The position numbers were made by a program, and so were the translations under genes. Below the pieces are notes generated by a model. The model made no database searches. It had not been told where the DNA came from and saw only the letters and a program-made list of their open reading frames with translations. Of a DNA stretch of 64,000 bases, positions 44,990 to 54,912 are shown in pieces (position 1 is the stretch's first letter; each line of letters starts with the position of its first letter). The DNA lies in NCBI GenBank assembly GCA_003134785.1, contig PLCN01000003.1, positions 62,001 through 126,000 of the forward strand. Direction: 5' to 3'. The DNA comes from Spartobacteria bacterium. Lineage in GTDB: Bacteria; Verrucomicrobiota; Verrucomicrobiia; Chthoniobacterales; UBA10450.

Positions 44990-47911
44990 ATGCCTTCCTC
45001 ATTCTGGTTGCCCGTAATGTTTCGCAAAACTGTCTACGTTGTTTTGAGCGCGAACGTGTTTGCATTCGCCGCCCTTTCTCAGGCGCAATCGATCATCAAT
45101 CTCACCCCCGGCCAGTCGCTCCAGGATGCGATGGGCTCCGTTGCGGACGGTGGAGTGATCGAGCTGGCGGACGGGACCTACAACGCTCCGGCCGGCGGTT
45201 GGACCATTTTCCCCGACCTGAGCGGCGGCTCGAAAAGCTTCACCATCCGTGCCGCCACTGGCGCTAACGTGGTGTTGAACGGCGGCGGGACCACGGAGAT
45301 CTTCACCTTCACCACGCCGAAGCCTGTCACGTTCCAAGGGCTCACGTTCGCGAATGGCGTCTCGACCAGGGAATTCCACGGCGGCGCAATGAGCACCGAC
45401 CACGTCCAGGCGACCTTCATCGCGTGTGTTTTTGATAGCAACGCCGCCAACCCCGCCACCACCGGCGGCGGCGGACTCTGGCTCGCCTCCTCCACCGTCT
45501 CGTTTCAAGCGTGCGTCTGGAGCAATAACACCTCGCTGAACTTTGGGGGCGCATTGAGCGCGGACCAATCTCGCGTTTATATCCGGGATTCCCGGTTTGT
45601 GGGAAACCGGGTGAATGTGCCGGGGCATTCGTCTTTCTCGGCGGGCGGCGCGATCAATGGAAACGGGTCTACGATTCAGATCGATAACACGCGCTTTGAA
45701 GCAAACCAGGCGGGATACGTCGGCGGCGCGATCTACGCGTATGGCGCCTGGAAGGATCCCGTCACCACGCCCGTGATGAATCTGATCGTAAACAATTGCC
45801 TCTTCACCGGCAATTTCGTGCTCAGGACCAGCGGCTCATTCGCGGCTCCTACCGCAGGCGGCGCCATCCAGCTCGAGGACCAAACCAAGGGAACCTTCCA
45901 TAACTGCCGATTCATTAGCAACAACGCCGCGCAAGGCGGAGCCATCGCCAGCTATCGAACAGTCAGCGATTTCCAAGGCTGTGTCTTTCAAAATAACGAA
46001 GCTCACGGAACCGGCTCGGCTGATGGGCTCGGCGGCGCCATCTTTGTTATTTCGGCCGACAATTCTGATGCGAGCACAGTAAACGGAACGATCAATCGCC
46101 CCTCTGCCCAACTAACTGTCGCCGACTCACTGTTTCAGGGCCCGGGGGGCGGCGCGATTTCCGCGCATCAAGGCGGCGGGATTTTCGTCGCGGGCGACTT
46201 GGATGCGATGTACGGGCAAGGCGTCAACAGAAACGGGACCCTGGAAACCAACCGCGCCGTGGTCAACTTGCAGCGGGTCGTTTTCGCTGATCTCGCCACG
46301 TCCGACAATGGCAACGGTTCGGGCGGAGCCTTGACCGCTGATTTCGTCAACCTCAGCGCAGATCGTTGCCTCGTAGAAAACTGCAGCACCACGGAATATG
46401 GTGGCGGTTTCGAGATCATCCACGAGTCCACCGTCAACATTACCAACACCACTTTCGCCCAGAATAGCGCCGCGTTGCTCGGCGGTGGCCTCACCATGTT
46501 CGGCGGATTTCTCAACCTCGATCACTGCAATTTCCTGGATAACGGCCTCACCGGTCCTGCTCCGCAATATGGCGGCTGGGCGATCATGACCGCACCGGAT
46601 TCCGGAGACGGCGTTTTACCCGTCTTCGACATGATAGGCTTCGTCCAAAACTGTGTGATCAATGACGCTGGCGGAGCCTACTTCGCGATCGATGACAACG
46701 ACCGGAGCCCTGCGTCGGCTCCCTTCAATCGAATGCAGTACAATGCGAATCAAATTTTCCCTGGCAATCAATCGACTTTCTACAATGACTTGGTCGGCGG
46801 GCTTGATGTCGCTGGGCTCAATTCCTTGACGATTTCCCGCCCAGACGGCACGACGTCCATCAAATCCGCTGTTCCCAATAGCGCACTAACTTCACCCGGC
46901 GTTACCGGCGCCCTCTTGATGGTGCCGCCAACGGTCTTGTCCTCGGGAGCTCCCGGCGAAACTGTGCCGATTCCTGCTTATCTTGCTTACACCTCGAGTG
47001 GCGGAACTCCGTTCCTGGACGGATCGGCGCAACACGCGACCTCCGGCGTGGTTTCGACTTCCGTCAATGGCGTTCACACTCTTACGGTTGGTTCCAACTC
47101 TTTCGCGACAGTCCCTGTCGTGGGCGCTGCCCTCAATGTCTCGACGCGTCTTCCCGTTGGCACAGGCCAAAGCGTCTTGATCGGCGGATTCATCATCCAG
47201 GGTCCTGTGCCCAAGACCGTAGTTATCCGCGCGATAGGCCCTTCCTTGCCGTTGGCAGGCGCATTATCCGATCCAGTGTTGGAACTGCACGATGCGACCG
47301 GCGCAACGATCGCCGCGAATGACAACTGGCGGACCACACAGGTCGGCGGTCTTCTCACCTCCAGCCAAAGCATCGACCTCATCGCGAGCATGCTCGCTCC
47401 TTCGAACGATGCGGAATCGGCTATCCTCGTTACTCTGAATCCGGGCGCTTACACGGCTGTGGTTCACGGCGCTAACAACAGCACCGGAATCGCAGTGGTC
47501 GAAGCTTACGACCTCGATGCCGACAAGACTTCGACCCTCGCAAACATCAGCACTCGCGGATTCGTCCAGACCGGCGACAACGTGATGATCGGCGGGTTTA
47601 TCTTTGGTGGCGGCGCTCCGACTAATGTCGTTGTCCGTGGCATCGGCCCATCGCTGGCCGCCTTTGGCGTCGCCAACACTCTGAGCGATCCCGTCCTTGA
47701 GCTTCGCGATGCCAACGGCCAAACCGTCGACACGAACGACGATTGGAAAACGAACCAGGCAAAGATCCAGGCCACCGGTTTGCCGCCATCGAACGATGCC
47801 GAATCTGCCATTCTCGTCACGAATCTCGCGCCTGGAGCTTATACCGCAGTTCTTCAGGGTAAAAACGGTGGAACTGGTGTCGGGGTCGTCGAGGTCTACG
47901 TGTTTCAATAA
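44990..47911 (+). CDS. Secreted beta-helix protein with two C-terminal ANISTR domains
   Basis: A 973-residue protein. A signal peptide ends near SQAQS (residue about 35). Residues about 50-640 are a right-handed parallel beta-helix with many Gly-Gly/Asn and aromatic-poor repeats, such as FQGLTFANGVSTREFHGGAM and TFAQNSAALLGGGLTMFGG, of the pectate-lyase-like fold (adhesin or polysaccharide-binding role). Residues about 720-973 are two tandem ANISTR domains, the first with the variant NVSTRLPVG, the second with ANISTRGFV. The protein has no visible catalytic site. Start 44990 is preferred to 44813, which would give a long non-coding-like extension; ATG 45017 is also possible. Confidence 0.72.
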   Translation: MPSSFWLPVMFRKTVYVVLSANVFAFAALSQAQSIINLTPGQSLQDAMGSVADGGVIELADGTYNAPAGGWTIFPDLSGGSKSFTIRAATGANVVLNGGGTTEIFTFTTPKPVTFQGLTFANGVSTREFHGGAMSTDHVQATFIACVFDSNAANPATTGGGGLWLASSTVSFQACVWSNNTSLNFGGALSADQSRVYIRDSRFVGNRVNVPGHSSFSAGGAINGNGSTIQIDNTRFEANQAGYVGGAIYAYGAWKDPVTTPVMNLIVNNCLFTGNFVLRTSGSFAAPTAGGAIQLEDQTKGTFHNCRFISNNAAQGGAIASYRTVSDFQGCVFQNNEAHGTGSADGLGGAIFVISADNSDASTVNGTINRPSAQLTVADSLFQGPGGGAISAHQGGGIFVAGDLDAMYGQGVNRNGTLETNRAVVNLQRVVFADLATSDNGNGSGGALTADFVNLSADRCLVENCSTTEYGGGFEIIHESTVNITNTTFAQNSAALLGGGLTMFGGFLNLDHCNFLDNGLTGPAPQYGGWAIMTAPDSGDGVLPVFDMIGFVQNCVINDAGGAYFAIDDNDRSPASAPFNRMQYNANQIFPGNQSTFYNDLVGGLDVAGLNSLTISRPDGTTSIKSAVPNSALTSPGVTGALLMVPPTVLSSGAPGETVPIPAYLAYTSSGGTPFLDGSAQHATSGVVSTSVNGVHTLTVGSNSFATVPVVGAALNVSTRLPVGTGQSVLIGGFIIQGPVPKTVVIRAIGPSLPLAGALSDPVLELHDATGATIAANDNWRTTQVGGLLTSSQSIDLIASMLAPSNDAESAILVTLNPGAYTAVVHGANNSTGIAVVEAYDLDADKTSTLANISTRGFVQTGDNVMIGGFIFGGGAPTNVVVRGIGPSLAAFGVANTLSDPVLELRDANGQTVDTNDDWKTNQAKIQATGLPPSNDAESAILVTNLAPGAYTAVLQGKNGGTGVGVVEVYVFQ

Positions 47912-47926
47912 GACGGCCTGCCGTCT
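47911..47926. terminator. Small hairpin after the beta-helix gene
   Basis: AGACGGC-CT-GCCGTCT directly behind the TAA stop. The loop is only two bases, which is tight, and no T run follows. Confidence 0.3.
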
Positions 47927-48055
47927 CCCCGGCCGGTTATCGAGCAGCGTTACCGTTGCCACGCGCAGTGCGGATTGCTATGTTGCGCATTCTTAACTAG
48001 GCTGCGCGCCAGTGTTTCAGGCCAATCCATCGCCCGGTTTTCCCACGCTCGTTCT

Positions 48056-51000
48056 GTGAAGCCTTTCGTCAGGCCGAGAGTTGGCCCAGCTCTTCTTTTC
48101 GGCGCAGTGCTGGCTGCCGCCTTCAGCGTTTGGCCTCGGACACCGACACCGGCCTTCTATTTTGAGGTGACGATGCGCTCAGCGTTATCCGGTTCCGCCC
48201 AACTCTACTACGACGCCAGTCCCGACGTGAAAGAAGAGGAGTCTGTCCGGCTTCCCGCGGAAGGCGGCAATCGAGAGGCGGATTACAAATTCCCCCTACC
48301 CGAAGGGAGATTCACCACCCTTCGCTTTGATCCGACGGATCAAGGGGGAAACACCGTGGTCTTATCTCGCATGCGTGTCGTTAGCCGCGGGGGCGATCTC
48401 GCGCGCACGATCCAACCCGGTCAGCTCAAGCCCTCACCGCGGATTGATCGCTTTGAAACGACAGCAACCGAAGCTACTCTCACCACTCCGGCGGCAGGTG
48501 CAGCCTCGTTTCTCACCCTGGAGTTAGGCGAACCGCTCGTCCTCACGAATTTTGCGCGGAATTCCTGGCGCACCTTGGCCCGCCGTTTCCTGGTCTCGTT
48601 TCCTTTCGCCTCAGTCCTTGGTCTAGTCGTCGCACCTCTTCTTCAACTCCGGAAGATCAAATCGGCGGCGGTTCGCTGGGGTAGGAAGGTGCGCTCCGGG
48701 GCCGAAGCTCACCCCCAGCAAGCGGTACTCGTAGTCGCTGCCATCTTCGTGATCTTGAGTTGTTATCCGGTCGTCTTTTTTGGCAAGAGTTTCCTCTCGC
48801 CCAATAACCATAGCCACACCTTTCTGCTCTATAACGAAATGCCGACCGTGCCCGGCTACAAGGAAATCGCCACTGATGATGAGAAGGGATCGGACCTGGG
48901 CGCGATAATGTGGTATTCCTGGCCAACCTCGGTCGTTGAAAGCAGGGCCTTGCTTAGAGACTTTGAACTGCCTCTTTGGAATCGGTACGACTCGGCTGGA
49001 CTGCCGCTCCTGGGACAAGGGCAATCCATGTTCGGAGACCCGCTTCACCTCTTGGTCTTGCTCACAAACGGCTCCAGCGCTTGGTGGGACTTGAAATACG
49101 TTCTCGCCAAATTCCTCTTTGCGGCCTGTCTTGGCCTTTGCGTCCTTCAGGCCGCCAGGCACTTTCCCGCAGCGCTTGTCATCGCCGCGAGTGCTCCCTT
49201 TATTGGCTTCTTCTCTTACCGTTATTCGCATCCAGCTTTCTTTAGCCTGTGTTATGCGCCCTCGATCTTGCTTTGTTGGTTCAAGCTAATCGATACGCGC
49301 CCAGGCCGCGCCACTGCCATCTGGCTCGCTGCTTTGTTGCTCGCAGATTGGACGGTGATGAACAGCGGCACGGTCAAGGAGGCTTACATTTTGTTACTAG
49401 CTCTGAACTTCTGTGGATTCCTTACGCTTCTGCTCGGCAAATCGATCGTTGGCGGGAAAGGAAAGAAGGTCTTCCAAACCCTTTTCGCGAATGTCCTCTT
49501 TCTCACCATCGCGATGCCGGTTTGGCTTACCTTTTTCCACGCGCTCCAAAATTCCTTTACCGTCTACGATACGGGCGGCGCCTTCCAGCTTTCCCCCAGC
49601 CTTCTGGTCGGTTTGTTCGATGATATCTTTTATCGTCAGTACCTCACCGATGAAAGTCATCTCGATCCCTCTCTTAATTTTCTCATTCTTTTCGCCGTGC
49701 TCTGGTTCTTTCTTAGCTCTCGACGGGCTAACCCAAGGGGGCTCACTCGGGGCCTAGTTGCCACCGGGCTCGGCGCTTTGGCCTTTGTCTTCGCTATCAT
49801 CCCTCCAAACTGGATTGTTCGAGTGCCCTTACTGAGGAATATTGTTCATATCGACAATACCTTTTCATGCGTAGCCATCGTCTGCCTGCTAGTGCTCGCA
49901 GGCTTTGGCATCAAGGCTTTCTGGAGCGATTGTCGAACTCCCGAGTTCAAGCGGATCTATCTTCGCGTCCTTCTCGCGATAGCGGGGTTACTGGCGCTTT
50001 ATCTCGGAGCGACCGAGGCGGGAATGCGTTCGAACCTACCGGGGCTTCACCTGGGCGAACGGATTCCTAAGTCGAATTTTTTCTGGGTTTATTCGCTTTC
50101 GCTCTTGTTCGCTGTGAGCCTTTTGCCGTGGCTCGGGCGTGTCGCGCTTGTAACCAAGCGTGCCCGCATCTTCCTGGTTGTATCCTTCGCCTTAGTGTTT
50201 GTTCTCCTTCATTGGCGTCATGGAATGCATCTGGCGACACCTTTCGATGCTTACGTCATGAATCCACAGCAGCGTGTAAATCTCGTGGCTGATTCTTCCG
50301 CCGCGCTCAAACTGGTCAAAACCCGTTCGCCAGAACCTTCGCGGACCGTGGGACTGGATTGGGCGTTCTTTCCAGGCTATGGCGGTGCGGTGGATATCGA
50401 ACAGATGGACGGTCCCGACCCCATTCTTAACCGGCATTATCGTGCGTTGATCGACGCCTCCGGAGCCAAACTGCTCTTTGGCGGTTGGCGGATCGGGGTC
50501 GCCGAAGACCAACTCGGCGCTGAGCCATTCCTCTTTAACATGTTGAACGTTCGCTATTACCTTGGTTACATGGGCCCGAGCGTCACACCTGTTTCGTCTC
50601 TGAAAAAGATCGCCTCTCTGGATCTCGGTGTTTATGAATCCGAGCACGTCTGGCCCCGGGCTTTTTTTACCGATGGCTTGGTGACTTACGACCGCGAGGC
50701 AGAGTTTATTGAATTGTTGCAGAAAGGTGATGGAGAACCTTTCGCCGCCATCCCTCTCGAAGAAGTGGACAAGCAAAAGGAACTCACCACATTCGCCGGC
50801 AATTCGGCGCCCTCAGCAAACCGTCAAGTGACGCCTGCCCATGACTACGTCCTAACGAGCAACACTACCTCCTTCAAAGTCACCGCATCGGGACCTGGCG
50901 TGGTCGTTCTGACGGAGGCGTTTGTCCCTGAAGATTTTCAGTTGCGATTGAATGGCACGCCGACGGACTATTTTCGGGTCAACTCGGCCTTCAAAGGCGT

Positions 51001-51157
51001 TTTCGTGCCACAGGCGGGGGAATACACCATCTCTTACTCTTACTGGCCACGCTACTTCACCTTTTCATTGCTAGTAGGAGGTGGTGGAATAACTCTGCTG
51101 GTTTGTTGGCTCACAATCATGGCTAAAAGCCGCCATCGAAGGGCAACCGATTTATGA
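48056..51157 (+). CDS. YfhO-like large membrane protein
   Basis: A protein of about 1033 residues with a membrane helix at the N-terminus (residues about 10-28), a beta-rich periplasmic domain (about 35-180), then about 12 membrane helices (for example AAIFVILSCYPVVFFGKSF and LLLADWTVMNSGT) and a C-terminal extracytoplasmic part with VWPRAFFTDGLV and VLTEAFVPEDFQLRLNG. The set recalls the YfhO family (glycosyltransferase-like, needed for lipoteichoic acid glycosylation in Firmicutes). GTG 48056 is preferred to a TTG at 47975, because it starts directly before the first helix. It overlaps the next gene (ATGA), so it is part of the 48-55 kb operon. Confidence 0.65.
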   Translation: MKPFVRPRVGPALLFGAVLAAAFSVWPRTPTPAFYFEVTMRSALSGSAQLYYDASPDVKEEESVRLPAEGGNREADYKFPLPEGRFTTLRFDPTDQGGNTVVLSRMRVVSRGGDLARTIQPGQLKPSPRIDRFETTATEATLTTPAAGAASFLTLELGEPLVLTNFARNSWRTLARRFLVSFPFASVLGLVVAPLLQLRKIKSAAVRWGRKVRSGAEAHPQQAVLVVAAIFVILSCYPVVFFGKSFLSPNNHSHTFLLYNEMPTVPGYKEIATDDEKGSDLGAIMWYSWPTSVVESRALLRDFELPLWNRYDSAGLPLLGQGQSMFGDPLHLLVLLTNGSSAWWDLKYVLAKFLFAACLGLCVLQAARHFPAALVIAASAPFIGFFSYRYSHPAFFSLCYAPSILLCWFKLIDTRPGRATAIWLAALLLADWTVMNSGTVKEAYILLLALNFCGFLTLLLGKSIVGGKGKKVFQTLFANVLFLTIAMPVWLTFFHALQNSFTVYDTGGAFQLSPSLLVGLFDDIFYRQYLTDESHLDPSLNFLILFAVLWFFLSSRRANPRGLTRGLVATGLGALAFVFAIIPPNWIVRVPLLRNIVHIDNTFSCVAIVCLLVLAGFGIKAFWSDCRTPEFKRIYLRVLLAIAGLLALYLGATEAGMRSNLPGLHLGERIPKSNFFWVYSLSLLFAVSLLPWLGRVALVTKRARIFLVVSFALVFVLLHWRHGMHLATPFDAYVMNPQQRVNLVADSSAALKLVKTRSPEPSRTVGLDWAFFPGYGGAVDIEQMDGPDPILNRHYRALIDASGAKLLFGGWRIGVAEDQLGAEPFLFNMLNVRYYLGYMGPSVTPVSSLKKIASLDLGVYESEHVWPRAFFTDGLVTYDREAEFIELLQKGDGEPFAAIPLEEVDKQKELTTFAGNSAPSANRQVTPAHDYVLTSNTTSFKVTASGPGVVVLTEAFVPEDFQLRLNGTPTDYFRVNSAFKGVFVPQAGEYTISYSYWPRYFTFSLLVGGGGITLLVCWLTIMAKSRHRRATDL

Positions 51158-52113
51158 AGATCTTCGTTAGCGGCGGCGCAGGCTTTATCGGCAGCCATCT
51201 GCTTCGATATTTGTTACGCGGAGAGAACGCCCATGAAGTGGTTGTTTTCGACAACTTCAGTTCGGGCCAGCGCTCGCATCTCCCTCAAGGCGCCGATTCT
51301 GCGCGAATAACAATTATTGAAGCGGATCTGAAGGACCTCGACTCGATCAAAGACGCAATGAAAGGTTGCGAGACTGTTTACCACCTGGCCGCCAACCCGG
51401 ACATAGCTAAAGCGGTCACGCAGCCAGATATTGACTTCTGGGAAGGCACCTACCTTACTCAAAATATCCTGGAAGCTATGCGCGTAACCGGAACACAACA
51501 GATTTTTTATACGTCAGGCAGTGGTGTGTATGGCGAGGATCCTTCTGTTTCATTTCGCGAAGACTATGGGCCATGCATACCCATTTCCACCTATGGAGCG
51601 AGCAAACTGGCGTGCGAGGGCTTGATTGCCTCCTACTGCCATATGTTTGGATTCCGTGGCCGCGCCTTTCGCTTCGCTAACGTCGTCGGGCCGCGGCAAA
51701 CTCACGGGGTCGGCTATGATTTCGTCCACCGTTTCAAAGCCGACCCCACCCGGCTGCGCATTCTGGGTGATGGTTCACAGCGAAAGAGCTACATCCATGT
51801 CGAGGACGTGCTCGCGGCCATCGCGACCGTCGATGGAGCTACTAACGCGCGCTATGACGTTTTCAATGTCGCCACAGAAGATTACATTACGGTCCGCGAG
51901 ATAGCCGATCTGGCGGTTCGCCTAACCGGTCTCGATCCAGGCACCGTCCGCTATGAATTCACCGGCGGCGACCGAGGGTGGAAAGGCGACGTGCCTATCG
52001 TTCGATTTGATTGCTCTAAGATCAAAGCCTTAGGTTGGAGCTGCCGCCGCACCTCGGCACAAGCGATAAGCGATGCAATGACAGCAATGCTGGAGGAGTT
52101 GGATGGCAAATAA
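51154..52113 (+). CDS. NAD-dependent epimerase/dehydratase, UDP-glucose 4-epimerase type
   Basis: A 319-residue extended SDR: SGGAGFIGSHLLRYL (NAD motif), YHLAANPD, YTSGSGVYGED, STYGASKLACE with the catalytic Tyr and Lys, VVGPRQTHGVGYDFVHRF and SYIHVEDVLAAI. It most resembles GalE and related UDP-hexose epimerases. It probably makes a sugar for the operon, which also has a GT2 and two methyltransferases. ATG 51154 overlaps the stop of the YfhO-like gene; its own stop overlaps the next gene by 11 bases. Confidence 0.88.
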   Translation: MKIFVSGGAGFIGSHLLRYLLRGENAHEVVVFDNFSSGQRSHLPQGADSARITIIEADLKDLDSIKDAMKGCETVYHLAANPDIAKAVTQPDIDFWEGTYLTQNILEAMRVTGTQQIFYTSGSGVYGEDPSVSFREDYGPCIPISTYGASKLACEGLIASYCHMFGFRGRAFRFANVVGPRQTHGVGYDFVHRFKADPTRLRILGDGSQRKSYIHVEDVLAAIATVDGATNARYDVFNVATEDYITVREIADLAVRLTGLDPGTVRYEFTGGDRGWKGDVPIVRFDCSKIKALGWSCRRTSAQAISDAMTAMLEELDGK

Positions 52114-53317
52114 CCTTGTGAAAAAGCCATCGGAAGTTCGTCACCTTATGCCGGACGCCTCATCGCAAGATGTTGAACTAAGCATCGTGGTTCCTGCCTT
52201 GAATGAGCAGATTACCGTGGGCGAGTTCGTCGATTGGTGCAAAGAAGGCCTGGAGCGCGCCGGCGTGAAAGGACAGGTTCTCATCATCGATAGCTCCACC
52301 GACAAGACATCCGAGATCGTGCTGCAGCATGGTGGCGAGGTGCTTCTCACACCCAAGCGCGGCCTCGGCCGTGCCTACATCGACGCGATACCTTACATTC
52401 GCGGGAAATGGATTGTGATGGGCGACGCCGACCTGACCTACGATTTCCGCGAGCTAGCTCCATTTGTGGAGGAATTCCGCAAGGGCGCGGAGTTTGTCAT
52501 GGGCAGCCGCTTCCGCGGAAGCATTGAAAGAGGAGCCATGCCGGCTCTTCATCGGTATTTTGGAACGCCTCTTACCACCTGGATCTTGAACCGCATCTAC
52601 CAGGGCCATTATACCGATATCCATTGCGGCATGCGCGGCCTCACCCGGGCGGCGCTGGAAAAAATATCTCTCAAGTCTCAATCGTGGGAATACGCCAGTG
52701 AAATGGTGTTGAAGTCCGCCCGCCTTGGTCTGGTTACGGCCGAGGTGCCGGTAAAATTTTACAAAGACCGCGAAGGCCGCCTAAGTCATCATAAGCGCAT
52801 GGGTTGGTTTTCTCCGTGGCTCGCCGGCTGGCTGAACCTGAAAGTGATGTTAGTCTACACGCCCGATTCTTTTCTACTCAAGCCGGGCATGGTCGTTACT
52901 TTTCTGGGCTTGTTGCTTTCTCTCACGCTCGCGCGGGGGCCGGTGACGATCGGGCATGTCGGGTTCAGCCTTTACTGGATGCTGCTGGGAGTGACCTGCG
53001 CCACGCTGGGTTACAGTTGCATTCAAATCGGTTTGCTCGCCCGCGTCATGCATGGTCTTCGACCGGGATTCGTTGATCGGGTGCATGGCCTGCTCAGCTA
53101 TAATCGCGGCATGCTCATTTCGGGCGGCCTTATGCTCGTTGGAGCCATGCTTCTGGGAACACTCGTTTACCGATATGTCAGGCATGGCTTGCGCTTGGAG
53201 GCAGTTTCTCATCCGGCCATCCTTGGTCTCCTTCTCATCGTGCTGGGCTTTCAAACGTTCTGCTTCACGCTCCTGCTGGAAATGGCGCAACGCGTTACCC
53301 CAAAATCTCACGAATGA
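52103..53317 (+). CDS. Membrane-anchored glycosyltransferase family 2
   Basis: A 404-residue GT-A enzyme. The soluble part has VVPALNEQITVGEFV, IIDSSTDKTSEI (a variant of the usual DDGSTDxT), MGDADLTYDF and SRFRGSIERGAMPALHRYF. The C-terminal part from about residue 255 has four membrane helices (for example GMVVTFLGLLLSLTLA and GLLLIVLGFQTFCFTLLLEM). This arrangement is typical of polyprenyl-phosphate glycosyltransferases such as the GtrB/DPM group. It overlaps both neighbours and is in the middle of the operon. Confidence 0.88.
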   Translation: MANNLVKKPSEVRHLMPDASSQDVELSIVVPALNEQITVGEFVDWCKEGLERAGVKGQVLIIDSSTDKTSEIVLQHGGEVLLTPKRGLGRAYIDAIPYIRGKWIVMGDADLTYDFRELAPFVEEFRKGAEFVMGSRFRGSIERGAMPALHRYFGTPLTTWILNRIYQGHYTDIHCGMRGLTRAALEKISLKSQSWEYASEMVLKSARLGLVTAEVPVKFYKDREGRLSHHKRMGWFSPWLAGWLNLKVMLVYTPDSFLLKPGMVVTFLGLLLSLTLARGPVTIGHVGFSLYWMLLGVTCATLGYSCIQIGLLARVMHGLRPGFVDRVHGLLSYNRGMLISGGLMLVGAMLLGTLVYRYVRHGLRLEAVSHPAILGLLLIVLGFQTFCFTLLLEMAQRVTPKSHE

Positions 53318-53925
53318 GTGCGCGAACGGATGAGAGTTACGGCCAGCGAGGTCTTAGCTTGGCCGACCATTTTGGCGTGTGGCTTTCCCGGCGCGCGATT
53401 CGACAACGACTGCCGAAACGATCTGATCTCGAAGTGTTGGAGTTAGGATGCGGTTACCACGCCACTCATCTTGTAGCGCTTAAACCCTTCTTGAAACGAG
53501 GCATCGGCGTAGACTTCCAGATCGAGCCAAAGTTGCGGGAGCTCCAGGGATACACCTTCCATGAAGGAGCGATTGAGGACACGCTGCCCAAGCTGGAGGG
53601 AGAGCAATTGGACGTCGTGATGCTTATCTCAGTCCTGGAGCATCTAAGCGAACCGCAAGTTATCCTACAGACGGCTTGGAGACTCCTGAAGCCTTCGGGC
53701 ATCCTGCTGATCAATGTGCCGACATGGCTGGGGAAAACGTTCCTCGAGTTCTCCGCGTTTCGACTTGGACTAAGCCCGAAAGTCGAAATGGACGATCATA
53801 AGATGTATTACAATAAGCGCTCTCTTTGGCCCCTTCTAGTCCGGGCCGGATTCAAGCCCAGCCAAATTCGGCTTAGGTATTACAAACTGGGTTTGAATCT
53901 CCTGGCCATTGCGACCAAGCCATAA
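53314..53925 (+). CDS. Class I SAM-dependent methyltransferase
   Basis: A 203-residue protein with a basic N-terminus, LEVLELGCGYHATHLVALK (motif I, GxG replaced by GCGY), GVDFQIEPKLRE (motif II acid), LDVVMLISVLEHLSEP (motif IV) and LLINVPTWLGK. It is expected to methylate a sugar or lipid of the glycan made in this operon; the substrate cannot be named. It starts at the ATGA overlap with the glycosyltransferase gene, and the next methyltransferase follows 12 bases later. Confidence 0.82.
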   Translation: MSARTDESYGQRGLSLADHFGVWLSRRAIRQRLPKRSDLEVLELGCGYHATHLVALKPFLKRGIGVDFQIEPKLRELQGYTFHEGAIEDTLPKLEGEQLDVVMLISVLEHLSEPQVILQTAWRLLKPSGILLINVPTWLGKTFLEFSAFRLGLSPKVEMDDHKMYYNKRSLWPLLVRAGFKPSQIRLRYYKLGLNLLAIATKP

Positions 53926-53937
53926 ACCAGGACCAGA

Positions 53938-54747
53938 GTGCGAGCCCCCTTTGCGACTTCCATGAATGCGGCGAGCGAACCGAACCGGTCAGACGACTGG
54001 AACTCGCACTGGGAACGTTTCGGTCGATCAGCCACCGAGAATCCGGCCCAACGTTATCGGCATCACCTCTTGCTTTCCTTACTGCAGAGGAGAGGAAGGG
54101 CAAACGGGCTGAAATTGCTGGACCTTGGGAGCGGACAAGGCGATTTCCTCGCTAGCGCAGCCGAAGCGTGGCCGCAAGCCGAGTTAGTGGGAATCGAGTT
54201 AAGCGAAGTGGGCGTACTCATGACTCGCCACAAGGTCCCCCAGGCTCGCGTTTTCACCGTCAACCTTTTCGCCCCTCCCGCCGAACTCGCGCCGCTGGTG
54301 GGCTGGGCCAACGTTTCGATTTGTTCCGAAGTGCTCGAACACGTAGATGACCCGGTCGCATTTCTCCAAGCCTCTCGCCCGTATCTCGCGAATGGCGCAA
54401 CGCTCATGGTTACCGTGCCAGGCGGGCCGCTCTCAGCTTTCGACCGGCACATTGGCCATCGCCAACACTTTACCAGGGAATCGATCGCACGGATTCTTGA
54501 AGCGGCGGGCTTCGAAGTCGAACAAGTGACGCTGGCGGGATTTCCGTTTTTTAATCTCTATCGTGCTTTGATCATCGCCCGCGGCGACCACTTGGTCAGG
54601 GATGCGACGACCGGGCCTGGACCTGCGTCATTCTTCTTTGCCCGATCCATGATGGCGCTCTTTCGATTCCTGTTTCGAGCCAATCGCCCCGACTCTCGCT
54701 TCGGATGGCAAATTGTGGCGGTGGCTCGCAAGAGCTCCGACTCGTGA
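53938..54747 (+). CDS. Class I SAM-dependent methyltransferase (second copy)
   Basis: A 269-residue protein, not closely similar to the preceding one. Motifs: LKLLDLGSGQGDFLASAA, LVGIELSEVGVLM, NVSICSEVLEHVDDP and LMVTVPGGPLSAFDRHIGHR. The C-terminal 80 residues contain a partly hydrophobic stretch, so it may be membrane-associated. The GTG at 53938 is used here; ATG 53962 is an alternative. It is the last clear gene of the 48-55 kb block. Confidence 0.8.
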   Translation: MRAPFATSMNAASEPNRSDDWNSHWERFGRSATENPAQRYRHHLLLSLLQRRGRANGLKLLDLGSGQGDFLASAAEAWPQAELVGIELSEVGVLMTRHKVPQARVFTVNLFAPPAELAPLVGWANVSICSEVLEHVDDPVAFLQASRPYLANGATLMVTVPGGPLSAFDRHIGHRQHFTRESIARILEAAGFEVEQVTLAGFPFFNLYRALIIARGDHLVRDATTGPGPASFFFARSMMALFRFLFRANRPDSRFGWQIVAVARKSSDS

Positions 54748-54912
54748 TCGCGGGCAGTGGCTAAGCGATGACTTGTAAATATCTCGGGCACGTGATTGAT
54801 GGTTGTTCCACTTTTTGTTTGCCGATAAAGTAGTTTGTATCTCCTAGAAGGCAGACTCATCAGCCGAAATTAGCCCTGACTAAAAGAGACACGAATACGC
54901 CGGCACTCGAAC

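Noticed and set aside
54748-54912. A promoter for the heptose operon
   Set aside because: The stretch is AT-richer (54770-54850) but I see no pair of boxes with correct spacing, so I do not mark one.
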